A stretch of 64,000 nt of DNA. It comes from Rhyacophila brunnea. Taxonomy: Eukaryota > Arthropoda > Insecta > Trichoptera > Rhyacophilidae. The DNA is taken from contig JAGYXB010000825.1 in NCBI GenBank assembly GCA_022495005.1, positions 3,658,001 to 3,722,000 of the forward strand. Direction: 5' to 3'. Both the position numbers and the translations under genes were made by a program. Below, piece by piece: positions 21,231 to 31,934 of the stretch; within the stretch, counting starts at the first letter, position 1, and the number at the start of each line of letters is the position of its first letter. The notes beneath the pieces are model-generated. The model was not told the DNA's origin and ran no database searches. It worked only from the letters and a program-made list of their open reading frames with translations.

Positions 21231-23567
21231 TCTCACGCCATCGTAAGGTACAAATGCTGCACCCACTTTGCCGTTCAAGAGACTGCCATCAGTGAAGATT
21301 CTCAGCTCATTCTGCGTTGCCTCAGGCAGAGTCTGATCATAGTATCCATGGTCAATGCGGTTGCGTTCCGAGGGATGAGGGAGTGAGAAAAAGTCTCCGG
21401 TTCCCTGGTAGACTCTGTCTTGCGGCAAGTCCTGCAGGGTGAGAGTCTTCTTTACCTCATATGCTTCTGCAAGCTGCTTGATCCTCAGGTCAAGTGGCAT
21501 GAAGCCGCTCAAGACCTGAGCAGAAAATAGAGAGATCGTTCTGTATCCTTTGCAGGATCTGATGGCAATTTGTCTTTGAATGGAGTTCAGTTTCTTACGG
21601 TTGACTTTTTTCTTTACCGCGTCCGCCCACACGCTGGAAGCGTACGTTATCAGAGGCTCGACAGCACCTGAATATATTTGCTGCATAACCCCCGGCGACG
21701 CACCCCATGTGGGTTTGGCGGCTCTGATCAATTTGTTCGTGATGCTTGCAGCCTTTTTACAAATGTTGTGGACATGTTTGGACCAGTTAAGGTGGCGATC
21801 TATTGTGAGACCGAGAACCTTAAAGTGATCCACGTATTTTAGTTGAACTCCGTTCATGTAAATGTTTGGTTGTCGGTTCTTTTTTCTGGTAATGAACATC
21901 GCGTTGGTTTTGTCTTCTGCAAAGTGTAGTTTGGCTTTTGAGCCCCATGATGTGATGATTTTCAACGCCTTGTCAGTCATATTTTCAAGCTCTGTCGTAT
22001 TGTTGGCTGTAGCAATCAATAGCAGGTCATCCGCAAATGCTCTCAGTTCAGCTCCAGGGCCCAAGTCCTCCTGAAGTACATCATCCAAGATGTAATTCCA
22101 AAAGCTCGGTCCGCAAGATGATCCCTGAACGCATCCTTTGGTCGTAACCTTCTGGAGCGTGGCATCAAAATGTGACAGTATGACTTTCCTTTGTTGATGA
22201 TAGCTCTTCACTAGCGTAAACAAGTTCCGAGGGCACTTCTTGCTTCTCAGCTGGCACATTAGAAATGGCCACCAAGCATTATCAAAGGCTCCTCTGATGT
22301 CGAGCGAGATTGCTATGATCATCTTCTTGTCTTGCAGCGCAGTCCTGATTTCGTTGACTGAAGCGTTCAGAGCGTCTTCTGTTGATTTCTGGGGCGTAAA
22401 ACCATATTGCTTGTGACTCAACTTACCTGTTCGATGAAAATGCCAGTTTATCCGATTTATCATCAGCTTTTCCAGTACTTTTCCAAATACTGAAATGAGG
22501 CCGATCGGTTTGTAGGACTTGATGTCTTGAAGGTCGTCTTTTCCCGGCTTGGGAATGACAACAACCCTCGCTATTTTCCATTGAGCTGGAAAGTGGCTCA
22601 CTCTGAGACATGCGTTATACATACCCAATACTAATGACCTATCCACGTTGAAGAAATGAAGGCAAATGTCGGCGGTGAAGTGATCTTCTCCGGGTGCCTT
22701 ATGTGGACTTATGTTTGATACTATATCCTCGATCTCTTCTTCAGTGAATATCGGGTCGTTTGGGGTGTAGGGTAGAATTTCCGCCATACGTCTGATGTTA
22801 ATCTGTTCGTTGGTTTCATTTTGTATGGTGTCGTCCGGGAAAAACTTCTCCAATAGCCGCTGAGCGGATTCTTCAGCCGAAGATAAATACTCGTCGCCAT
22901 CTTTGAGCATCGCTGGTGGAGTAGTCTTTCTTCGGTTTACCAGAACTCTGTGAATTGCAGACCAAGCGGTTTCTCTTGTCTGTGACGCGCAGTAATTTTT
23001 CCAAGACTCGATTTTGGTTTTCGCAATTGCATCTTTATAAGTTTGTTTCGCTTCAAGATATTCCGGAAGCGTTATGGTCTCTCTTCGGAGTCTTCCTGAA
23101 TTCTGAAGTCTGTGCTTACATTTGATTGCTTCTTTCTTGAGCTTATCGAGTTCAGCGTTCCACCAAGGACAGGGCTGTCTTTTGAAAGGTTTCCTGATTG
23201 GTATACTTGCTTTGCATGATTCTCCCAAGATGTCCATCAATGTGTTTATTTTCTTTTCCAACACAAACGAGTTGCTCACTTCAGAAAAATAGTTTTCAGA
23301 AGCATTAATATCCGTCAGTTTATTTTTAATATCTTTCGAAAAATTTTCCCAGTTCGCTTTTTTTGTATTATAAAGGGCAGTTTTCGGATCTGTGGGATTC
23401 CAAATCTTTGTGGAAATTTCGAAAGAAATAGGATTATGGTCGCTGAGTTGGTTATCATTTGATTCTACTCTCCACCTGTGAACGGTGTCCAGAAAACTTG
23501 AAGAGCAGAATGTCATGTCTATAACGCTTGTGATGTGACGGTTGTCACGATAGGTTTCGAAGGTGGG
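21027..23567 (-). pseudogene. LINE ORF2, reverse transcriptase and start of RNase H
   Basis: Starts in frame after the upstream TGA. It begins with the end of the endonuclease (LSDHNPISFE), then a linker, then RT blocks: IARVVVIPKPGKDD, SYKPIGLISVFGKVLEKLM, KMIIAISLDIRGAFDNAWWP, GCVQGSSCGPSFWNYILDD and the catalytic FADDLLLIA. The thumb region follows (VLGLTIDRHLNWSKHV). After that, RIFTDGSLLNGKVGAAFVPY gives the first RNase H aspartate. Near 21220 the homologous sequence leaves this frame; the remainder to 21027 is out-of-frame translation. All RT catalytic aspartates are present, so this was recently an active family. Confidence 0.9.
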
Positions 23568-24119
23568 TCAATTTCCTTCATTAAGAATGTTCAGATTGAG
23601 TTCTGAAAGGAAATCTGCGACTTCTTCGCCCCTTCTATCGGTCTTCGCGCTCCCCCACCACACATTTTTTGCGTTTAGGTCACTCCCTATGAGGATTTGA
23701 ACATCTCCAAGAAGTGTGAGTTTTCCCAATGTTGGGGCAATGTCAGCGTTTGGCTCCACGTACATAGATCCAATTACAAGAGGTCCAGCTTCTGTGGTAA
23801 TTCTTACAAGTGTGGTATTTGAGTCACTGAATTTGCTCAGCATTATGCCATTTATCGTGGATTTGCAGATAATTATTGCCGCTTTGCAGACCCGCTCCTT
23901 GGAAGTCACTGATTGATAAACAGTGACCCCCGGAGCATTAATTCTGCCGGTATTGCCAGTGTAAGGTTCCTGTAGCAGCAATATATCCGCGCCCCTCTTA
24001 TTGGCTAGTGCTTCTTCTTGTGCCGCTTTGCAGCGGCCTAAATTCCACTGAATTACTTTTGTGGTGCCTGTAGTATTTAATTGGGTCCCGGTGGTATTTG
24101 GAACGATGGAGTTAGCCAT
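23568..24119 (-). pseudogene. LINE ORF2, endonuclease domain
   Basis: Begins ATG at 24119. Residues ~20-60 carry VIQWNLGRCKAAQEEAL and ADILLLQEPYTGNTGRI, where E of QEPY is an active-site residue of AP-like endonucleases; later GSDLNAKNVWWGS holds the D-x-N pair. The frame closes at an in-frame TGA after LNILNEGN. The next 17 codons continue in the same frame into the downstream ORF with the expected sequence PTFETYRDNRHITSVIDMTF, so a single nonsense change separates the pieces. The final S-D-H motif (LSDHNPISFE) lies in the next segment. This domain nicks target DNA for target-primed reverse transcription. Confidence 0.88.
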
Positions 24120-24657
24120 AGTTGACTCTTTCCATGGTTCGCATCATCATTTTAATCCGATAAGGACAATTCTTGTCGTTGGCTCTGTGTTTTGACACCT
24201 CGGTCTTACCTTTGGCCATTTTAATACAATTCCAGCAGTGGTATTCGTCTTCTTGATCCTTCTTCGTGCAAGACATGGATTTGTGCTCGCCAGCGCAGTG
24301 TAAACAACGATCTTTGCTCTCCATGCACTTGGCTAATGAATGTCCAAATCCCATGCACTTGTAACATTGCATAATGGGGCAGCTGTCCTCTACCTGCACT
24401 CGTTGGTATCCGATACTTATCCTTCCCTGGCTGATCATGGCTTCTCGGACGTCGCTGTTGACGGTTAAGACGGCATTTCGTAGGCGGTCGCTGTTTCTGT
24501 TCCGGAAAGTCCTTTGTAGTTTAATGGCTTCTTTGTCCTGGCCGACGGCTTCAAAAATTGAATCATTTTGCTGGAGAATATATTCTACGATCTCATCATC
24601 TTTGGTTTCTTTTTCGATTCCTTTGAGAACGACGGTTGGCGCTAGCTTGGAACAGTA
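24112..24657 (-). pseudogene. LINE ORF1 (gag-like), N-terminally truncated
   Basis: The frame is open from just inside a stop at 24660 down to its own stop at 24112. N-terminal part: LAPTVVLKGIEKETK and DDEIVEYILQQND, resembling the RRM-like gag segment of R1-type ORF1. C-terminal part: CYKCMGFGHSLAKC (C-x2-C-x4-H-x4-C), CLHCAGEHKSMSC (C-x2-C-x3-H-x4-C) and a looser HCWNC...C finger. ORF1 proteins bind element RNA in the ribonucleoprotein. The stop overlaps the ORF2 start in ATGGCTAA, the usual coupled-translation layout. The start codon is missing because of 5' truncation. Confidence 0.85.
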
Positions 24658-24737
24658 CTATTTGCAAACTATCGCCGCATTTTGTAAGATACGTACAAAT
24701 GTATTCCGCGGTGAAATTTTCAACGAATATTAACATA

Positions 24738-24769
24738 TTTCACGTACTGCGGCGCACGAATAAGTGTCC
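24738..24769 (+). repeat. 32 bp inverted repeat flanking the large LINE, right arm
   Basis: Exact reverse complement of 19509-19540. A 214 bp MITE inserted immediately after it; if that is removed, similarity continues through GTCC-ACGATGAACTG versus GTCCTGCGGTGAACTG. Confidence 0.75.
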
Positions 24770-24773
24770 CACG

Positions 24774-24987
24774 CAGGGCTCGAAATGGACCGGAGCGCAC
24801 CGGAGCGCCGTTCCTGTTCGTGAAATCGTGTATAAAATATTTTGACCGTCTGAGCTAGATAGGCCATATAATAAAAAATCTAACACACTTATTTTTATGA
24901 AATACACATAAAATTTTATAAATATGTAAATATCTTCAGAAAACTGTCGAGCGCTCCGGTTCGTAAACTTTTCCATTTCGAGCGCTG
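24774..24987 (+). mobile_element. hAT-type MITE, CAGGGCTCGAAAT family, copy 1
   Basis: Termini CAGGGCTCGAAATGGA and (reverse complement of the right end) CAGCGCTCGAAATGGA. A perfect 8 bp duplication GTCCCACG sits at 24766-24773 and 24988-24995. Next to the left TIR, GGAGCGCACCGGAGCG repeats a CCGGAGCG-like motif; CGAGCGCTCCGG lies near the right end. Non-coding. A second copy in the opposite orientation occupies 63825-64000. Confidence 0.92.
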
Positions 24988-24995
24988 GTCCCACG

Positions 24996-25448
24996 ATGAA
25001 CTGCATATTATGTACAAGTTACATGTAACTGCGTAACTTAAGTAAAGTTCTTACCTATTTAGTAGATTCATAAACACAACAATTTATTGTAAGTGTAAAG
25101 TAGCCATATAACATACGTTGAGTGAGAGATGAATTATATTCAGGAGTCGCACGACTTCATCCAACCCTTTTCCAACACGTGCTCTTTCTCTAGCTCTCGA
25201 GTATGATACCAAATAACACTGTCATCGGAGAGCAAAGTATAACTGTATCCGGAAACTTGTACGTATGCAGTTAGCTGTATCACACTTTATCATGAAATAT
25301 TTATCAGAAATATATGGCCGTATATTCAAGACCGTCCATAGTACTGACATAAAATTCATCTCTTAATAAAACACGGTTCTTGTCGATTTACACTTTTACA
25401 GAAAGCCAGCTGCAAACAAATTTTGAAAATAGCCGATATACTGGTATA
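24996..25448. other. Unassigned sequence
   Basis: No gene seen. CTTGTACGTATGCAGTTAG at ~25257 resembles TTGTACGTATGCAGTTGG near 13828, so low-copy repeat remnants are likely. Confidence 0.35.
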
Positions 25449-25905
25449 TTTTACATTACAACGTTTTTATTAGCTCGTATTCGTGTTTGTCCGGTGGTTG
25501 CTTGTCCAGTACAAATCTTGCAATCGATCTTAACTTCCCAACTAGCTAGACATTTAAAACTTTTAGAATATATCAGAACACGACGCCAATGCATTCTTTC
25601 AATACTTTTAGCCATCTTTAAGCAGAATTAAATTCATTTTCAGTTAATTCTGTTTTGTATGGAAAGTTATTTCAGAAAAATCCGTAAAAAGTAAAAGACT
25701 ATTATTGGTTGCTAAGCGGGTGGTCCGAGCAACTAAATTATTAATAACTTGCGTTACTATGGAAATCAAAATGAAATGTCAAAATGACATTACAGTATTC
25801 TATATTTGTTTGTTTGTTTTTTTATTTACTTCATATCAAGTACAAATTTGAGCATATTGAGCATAATAATTCAACAGAAAATTTTAAAAAATTATCTTGT
25901 AATTA
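25449..25905 (+). repeat. ~470 bp dispersed repeat F1, copy b
   Basis: Begins TTACAACGTTTTTATTAGCT and contains CCCAACTAGCTAGACATTTA, TTTTAGCCATCTTTAAG and ATTATTGGTTGCTA, as in copies a, c, d and e. The right third is altered (TTTGTTTGTTTGTTTTTTTA inserted). Confidence 0.75.
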
Positions 25906-25931
25906 TGTTAGGTTTGGTTAGGTTAGATTTT
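25906..25931 (+). repeat. Short GGTTA tract
   Basis: GTTAGGTTTGGTTAGGTTAG, an interstitial TTAGG-like run directly after F1 copy b. Confidence 0.6.
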
Positions 25932-26027
25932 CGTTCTTGAATTTATAAATTTTGCCAAAGTCAGCTACAAAAATTTGAATCAATCTTCATATTGAATCTA
26001 ATAAAATTAGAGACCGTATAGTATACC

Positions 26028-26422
26028 GACCGTGTTTCGGAAAAAGGGCGTAACCCACACAGAACAAATTTTACAGGAGAGCCAAAAACGTTTTATGAAT
26101 AATTTTGGTTTAACATTAATAAAAAAATAGGCACACAGACATTCGGTGCATGATTATTGATGATTTGGTGTAATATCTTTTCGATCTAATAATAATAAAA
26201 AAAGTTATTACAGAAAAATCATTAAAATTGAGGGTAAATGCTTTTTTCCTTAAATTAAAACTTAATTAAAGCTCAATTATAACCTGAATTTAGATAATAA
26301 ATCGGCATTTGCGGCTTACCTCCTTTTTACAGAACGTGTATTTAGTTGTATACATAGTTAATATCTAATAAAAGCACTTTTCGAAAAATCGAGGGTTACG
26401 CCCTTTTTCCTAAACACAGTCG
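26028..26422. mobile_element. MITE with ~30 bp TIRs
   Basis: The left end GACCGTGTTTCGGAAAAAGG continues GCGTAACCC. The right end reverse complements to GACTGTGTTTAGGAAAAAGG then GCGTAACCC. No obvious target duplication, so the outer limits may be a few bases off. AT-rich, non-coding interior. Confidence 0.7.
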
Positions 26423-26440
26423 ATTACGGTTATCTCTTTA

Positions 26441-27032
26441 CAGTGACGTTTCTAGACAAAATGCCGCCCCTGAGCAGTGCCAAAATGCCGCCACATTTTT
26501 TTTATACAGTACTTTTTATCATCCTTTCGTGACTCCAATATCTAAGAAATGTGTTGTATGGATACATTACTAACAAGATGTATACCAATAAATCTAATTT
26601 AAATGCCATCTGTGCTTCAATAGACAATATTGTGTGTCTACGGTTTCAGATAGGTACAGTTAAAAAAACACTTGACAACTTCCAAAACTCGCGAGTGACT
26701 GGCAAACATATTTGGATAAATTTAAAATTAGTTATGCACATATCATTGCTGTTCACCAAGAACATGATGTCCAAGGACAACGGAAGTAAACTAGACATCG
26801 CGAACCCGACAAAAAACTCCTGTTAAAACTTGTATAGTACCTACCTGATAAACACATTTTGTTTCCAACCAGTGAGCTAATTTTTTTAATGGAAAGATAT
26901 TTCCGTTATTACTAAGATTAGGTAGGTAGCTATTTCTATATACACTTAATGATTCTCCTTGATTTGCCGTCCTTTCGGTAACTGCCGCCCCCAAGCGATG
27001 CTCAATCTGCCTACCCCAACGGGACGTCACTG
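26441..27032 (+). mobile_element. hAT-like element, CAGTGACGTC family
   Basis: Termini CAGTGACGTT (left) and CAGTGACGTCCCGTTGGGG (reverse complement of right), with a perfect 8 bp duplication TCTCTTTA (26433-26440 and 27033-27040). Subterminal GGCGGCA/GCCGCC sequence. No transposase frame. An internal segment (26781-26817) is nearly the same as one in a different-TIR element at 38541-38577. Confidence 0.88.
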
Positions 27033-27212
27033 TCTCTTTACGATAAGAAAACTCACGGCGAACTGTGCCACGGTGAAATGTTTTACGTACAACTTACATG
27101 TAACCAAGTGTGACAACTTCGCAACACAATATTCATCTTCTGCCGAACTACTCCATACTCATTGCTATGATTTCGCAAATTTAGTGGGTAGCTTTTAGTC
27201 GACAATACGCAT

Positions 27213-27280
27213 CATTGACGTCTCGTGGGGGTAGGCAGGACATGCGTTGCAAAGGGTCGGCACAATACAAAAGGCGGCTA
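27213..27280 (+). repeat. Isolated CAGTGACGTC-family terminus, copy 2
   Basis: ATTGACGTCTCGTGGGGGTA then GGCAGGACATGCG and GGTCGGC match the terminus of the 26441-27032 element. No matching right end was found downstream. Confidence 0.55.
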
Positions 27281-27692
27281 ATGAAAGAACATTACACCAA
27301 TAAAAATATCAACAATTTCAAGAAAAGTGATGGTTTTCCATGAAGCAGACCCTGCTGTCGCTTCATTAGACAGTATCAATATCTTAGATTAAAAAATGAT
27401 TGAAGCATAAAATACCCTGACAACATAACTATTGTAATAAGTAGATGTTGTAATGGCTGTTTATCACACTGGCAACATTTTTACAATAATGCCTTCAAAT
27501 CTGCCGGTACCACATATTCCCACCTACCTAAAACCACCTCTGTGTGTATATTTTAATGTATGATTGTCTAATGCCCCTATGTCTTTTTGTGAATACCCCG
27601 TATCTGACATATATGATGAAAATGACTTTTTGATGTACTAAAAACAACAAACATACTGCCCATCGACTGTGAAATTCCCATATCAGCTGTAG

Positions 27693-27760
27693 CAGTGACG
27701 TCCCGTGGGGGTAAGCAGGGCATGCATTTCTTAGGGGCGGCAATTTAAGTAACAATAATT
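27693..27760 (+). repeat. Isolated CAGTGACGTC-family terminus, copy 3
   Basis: CAGTGACGTCCCGTGGGGGT then AAGCAGGGCATGC and GGGGCGGCAATTT: an almost canonical left end, again without a recognisable right end. Confidence 0.6.
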
Positions 27761-28852
27761 GAGGGTTAAGAAACGACACACAGTAAATGACAAAATAACA
27801 AATTTTACAGAAGAGGAAAAAACTCGCCTATTGTGTCTGATATTTGATTATTTTAATAAAAATGATACAGCTATTTTAGTAATTTCCCGTATCTGAACAT
27901 TACAGAAATAAACCCCGTATCTTGCTTCTAAGCTGTCAATCGTGTTGCATGACGTGTGTTGAATTCAGCTTTTAAATGTAACTTTCGAGTTATTTAAAAG
28001 ATAAAACAGTAAGTAATATAACAAATCTGGGTGTTTATCTTTATATTATTATGTTACATTTTATTGGATCTTATCATTATATTAGGCGTTATGTGCTTTG
28101 CTTTACCACTTTTTACGTTACGGTTTATTGGCATGCTATGTAGTCAAAACATGTGTGAACTATCAATAGCCAGATACGCCAGATAGATAGATTAAATTAT
28201 TAGTTTTTTAGTTTCCTGCACAATTTGTAAAAAGTCACTTGCGGGATATTGACATTAGGCCATCGTGTAGTTATTTAAGACGGCCAAAAATAAAATAGGT
28301 AAGTACCTAAACTAAAATAACAAATTTGCAGACAATTTGAAACTAAAAATTAAATATGACAGTATTCTGAGTTTTCTTGAAGGCGAGAAATCACTTAGGG
28401 ATGTCACTTCATGCGGTTGAATTCCGTTCAACTCAGTCTGAACCGGCCATAATACGTCAATTTAGATGTAAACTAAAGACAGGGCGTGCAAAATAATAAT
28501 TATTACTAATTACAGCAGTCCATAATTAATGTGACGGAGGTATTTACTAAATTATTCTTTTAATTACGCGTGAATAATAAAAAGTGATTTATTCTTAACC
28601 ACGGTGTACACTGGCGGCGTAACAGCGGACAAGATAATAATATTAAATTCTGCGGTAATTCTGAGATAAGCGAAGACCGGGAGGGAGTAAAGCTTTCGAA
28701 TTATTATTATTATTTATTATTCGTGTTTCATATCAAAGTCAGAATCAGTAATTCGTGATTCAGAATTAATGTAAACTTTTGCCAAATACTTTTAGGGTTG
28801 AACATTAATTTTATGATAATTATCGTTAACCGAAATGCAGTACATCGTAACT
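27761..28852. other. Unassigned sequence
   Basis: No gene or paired repeat recognised; possibly the interior of a decayed element starting at 27693. Confidence 0.35.
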
Positions 28853-29462
28853 AGGGAATCCAATCCCGAGCTAAAATTCTGATCCCGGGATTTCAGGATT
28901 ACAATTTGACAATCCCGGGATTAGCATTTTTTTCCATTGTTAATATAATTTTTTTATATTTACAAATAACATTATTTAAGACATTAATTTATTGTTAATA
29001 TTGTATACGTTCAATCTTGGAAATACATAAATTTAATGAATTAAATAATATTTTAATATAAATAATAATGTGAATTTAATTGCTGTTTCTGATAGTAAAT
29101 ACTTAATGAATGCGTTAGCGAAATTTAAAATAGTAAAGCAAATCATGGTGTATTTATGGCCTTTCCGCTTCATAAATCTAATTAGTCAACCAAATATGAA
29201 ACTGCCGTAAAACGTATGAGATTATGATGGAATTACTTTGTTAAAAGTGCGAAGCATTGTTTTTTCCTAATCTTTCTCATTTTTATTAATTTATGTGAAA
29301 AAATAAAATGAATCGGCAACTTACACGTGGGTATAAATCAAACTTCATTCAAACTCAGTTTATTTCTAATGTACTTATTTTGTTATTAAAAGTATTTTTT
29401 CTGTTATATTTTCGTTTTTATTTTATTTTCCATAAAAATTGATAAAAACCCGATCCCGAAAG
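28853..29462 (+). mobile_element. hAT-like element with CCCGGGATT subterminal motifs, right end damaged
   Basis: Begins CTAGGGAATCCAATCCCGAG followed by two CCCGGGATT copies (28886, 28915), a known style of hAT terminus. At the far side only ACCCGATCCCGAAAG remains before F1 copy c begins, so the right TIR is truncated. Confidence 0.5.
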
Positions 29463-29792
29463 TTTCATTTTGATTTCCATAGTAACGCACGTATATATTG
29501 ATAATTTAGTTGCTAGGACCACCCCCTAGCAACCAATAATAGTGGATAGGATTACGGATTTCTTCTGAAATAACTTTTTATACAACACAGAATTAACTAA
29601 AAAGTAATTAAATTTTACTTAAAGATGGCTAAAAGTATTAAAAAAATGCATTGGCATCGTGTTCTGATATATTCTAAAAGTTTCAAATGTCTAGCTAGTC
29701 GGGACGTTAGTTAAAAATCGATTGTAAGATTTGTACCGGACAAACAACCACCGGACAAATAAGAATACGACCTAAGAAAACGTTGTAGAAAA
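29463..29792 (-). repeat. ~470 bp dispersed repeat F1, copy c (partial)
   Basis: Starts mid-repeat at TTTCATTTTGATTTCCATAG and runs to CTAAGAAAACGTTGTAG. The AACAGAAAATTTAAA end of the repeat is missing, as if lost at the junction with the hAT-like element. Confidence 0.7.
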
Positions 29793-31479
29793 ATCACGCT
29801 GATGGTGGCTGACCTTAAATAGAGGATGGCACGGAAAGAAGACGATTAAAACTACAGTTACAAGCTAATGCATATGACACGGTATATCAATCACTTACTA
29901 ATTATTATTATTGAACTGTGAGTTATAATTACAAAATATTCATTTTTGTTACTTGAATATTTATAATGTAGTTGCATTGATCATATACTTGGTAACTACC
30001 AATCATTTTTCATTTTTACATATATTCTTTTTACTTACGAGGTTTTACATTTTTCATATAACGTTATATTATAAAATTACTTACCTACTAATAATCTAGC
30101 CACCGTATTTCTTTTGATCATCTCACTGCGGCGGCGGTAATCTCTTTATACCTACTAGTTTAAATCTAAATTATAATTTAGCTTTGGCACTAGCTCTTAT
30201 AGAACGGCACTAAACCTGGTAGATCCTTGTAGATATTAGTTCTGTTGAGCTTTGGGTTTTGAGAGAATGTGAGAAATGCGCCCGATTTTGCGATGCTTCA
30301 GTAAAAGTGGAAGGTAATAATAATTGTTTCTAGTGACATCTAGTGTCTGAATTGCGAGACAAGTAATTAAATACAACTTACTAAAGTTCGCCTTTTAAGC
30401 AACAAATTAATTTTAGAAAATAATACAAATAATTACTTTATTAAATAATAATTATTTTCTCCGTTTTGTCAGAGTACCTATCGCATCATGAGTGGTTACA
30501 ATTTGATAATTGTAGGTACGTATTACATTTCACCATAGCATAGTTTATTGTGAGTTGTCTTACCGGTATGAGATGGCCGTATAGTATTGAGATAAAAAAA
30601 TATACGTTGTTCGTGGAGCACTGCAAAAAGTAATGTTCTTATTTCTATATTGGTTGTTATCAAATATCTGATTATAACAATGTCATTACTATCAGATATA
30701 TAATAGGTACGACATAATACCTACGAGCACTTGCCAAAATTTTATTTAAATTATATTATATGATTGTATTTCGAATTCATTTTTCTTGGAACATATTTTC
30801 TTCGGGTTTTCACAGGGAACACAGAATTAATCGGCACAGAAATATCTAACTGTGGAGTAACAGGCAACCGATCTTGAGTGTCGGAGAATATGGGATAAAC
30901 TTAAACACATGTCAAGAATACATCATTCTAAGCTTGTCCTTCGTTCTGAAAAATGCTCTCGGTTTATGCACTGACGCTCATTCAATATTGGTGTACTTGA
31001 AAGTTGCAACGCATACTATTGTACGTCTATAATGTATCTATGTTTCAATTTCGTAGGACACTCAAAATGTAGTATATTGAGGTATAGCATATCTGAATTA
31101 TGTTTATTAATCTGTTCTGTGGTATTTCCCTTATATTCCGATGATTTTTATTAGCTATTTTGTAAGTGTTTTATTACGAAATGAATTTTATCTGAATACT
31201 ATACCACCATACTATAACCGATACAACATTTCAAAAATAAATGTTATGTTTGGTATAATTTTTGGCTAGTATTTTTGTACATATATCTGAATACACATTA
31301 AAAAGAATAACTTTAAATTATTCATAAGTTTCATATATAATTGTATTGTTGAGATATTTTAATAAACTGTGTATACATTGATAAAATATGTGAAAAACAT
31401 AATTATTAAGTTAAAAAATTCTAGTAGAAACTTAATGAACCCTCACTTGATAATATAAATATATTATTATATTAACTAT
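29793..31479. other. Unassigned AT-rich region
   Basis: No coding region, TIR pair or tRNA-like fold recognised over ~1.7 kb. Confidence 0.4.
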
Positions 31480-31934
31480 TTTCGATCCTAAGAAGGTCAT
31501 AATATGGGACTCCACATGGTGGAGGTTGTATTAGGAGATTTTTGTTTTTACGAAAAATAGATGTTAGTCACATGCTCAACCTCCAAATTTTCCAGACCCA
31601 CGACCCGAGACCATGGCCCCCACAAAGGTGGGGCTGACAGTGCTCTAGCCTGGGGGCCCGTGCTCAGGAGGGGCCCGGCGTGGCAAGCCGACCAAATAAG
31701 TGAGACAAACACACATCACAAATTTGCTCAAAAAAACACTAAATATATTAATTTTACCGCGTACACCATTACACCATTTGGAAAACGCTACTGTAGAGCG
31801 TCCATAGAGATATTAAGGTAGGTAGAGAGCGTCACACTGCCTTTATCCTTAGCGATAGGTAGGGGGGCCGCCAAAGATCCTAGCCTGGGGGCCCGCTTCA
31901 GGATGTGGGGGCCATGCCCGAGACCCACGACTTA
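31480..31934 (-). mobile_element. tRNA-derived SINE S3, copy interrupted by a GC-rich element
   Basis: Reverse-orientation S3. The body (TTCGATCCTAAGAAGGTCAT, TGGAGGTTGTATTAGGAGAT, CATGCTCAACCT) matches 39397 and 51772. The tRNA-like head follows as CCAGACCCACGACCCGAGAC and resumes after the insertion as CCCGAGACCCACGAC. The 305 bp element therefore sits in the T-arm region. Confidence 0.65.
31612..31916 (+). mobile_element. GC-rich TIR element, CATGGCCCCCACA family, copy 2
   Basis: Perfect 13 bp TIRs CATGGCCCCCACA...TGTGGGGGCCATG and a perfect 8 bp duplication CCCGAGAC (31604-31611 and 31917-31924). CTAGCCTGGGGGCCCG occurs at both ends of the interior (about 31644 and 31880). An 8 bp TSD fits the hAT superfamily, although the terminus does not follow the common CAGNG pattern. 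Best-preserved of the three copies. Confidence 0.9.

Larger units (their letters stand above)
20147..24657 (-). mobile_element. 5'-truncated R1/LOA-like non-LTR retrotransposon
   Basis: A ~4.5 kb LINE on the minus strand. In order: ORF1 (gag-like, zinc knuckles) 24657-24112, then ORF2 overlapping ORF1 by 8 bases (24119-24112) with AP-type endonuclease, reverse transcriptase, RNase H and a C-terminal CCHC. The frame closes at 20300, followed by ~140 bases of 3' UTR and a 16-base poly(A) (T run at 20147-20162). ORF1 has lost its N-terminus, so the copy is 5' truncated. ORF2 carries an in-frame TGA (23570-23568), a frameshift near 21220 and an in-frame TAG (20659-20657), so it cannot make a full protein. 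Endonuclease style and retained RNase H suggest the R1/LOA/I assemblage. Confidence 0.9.
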
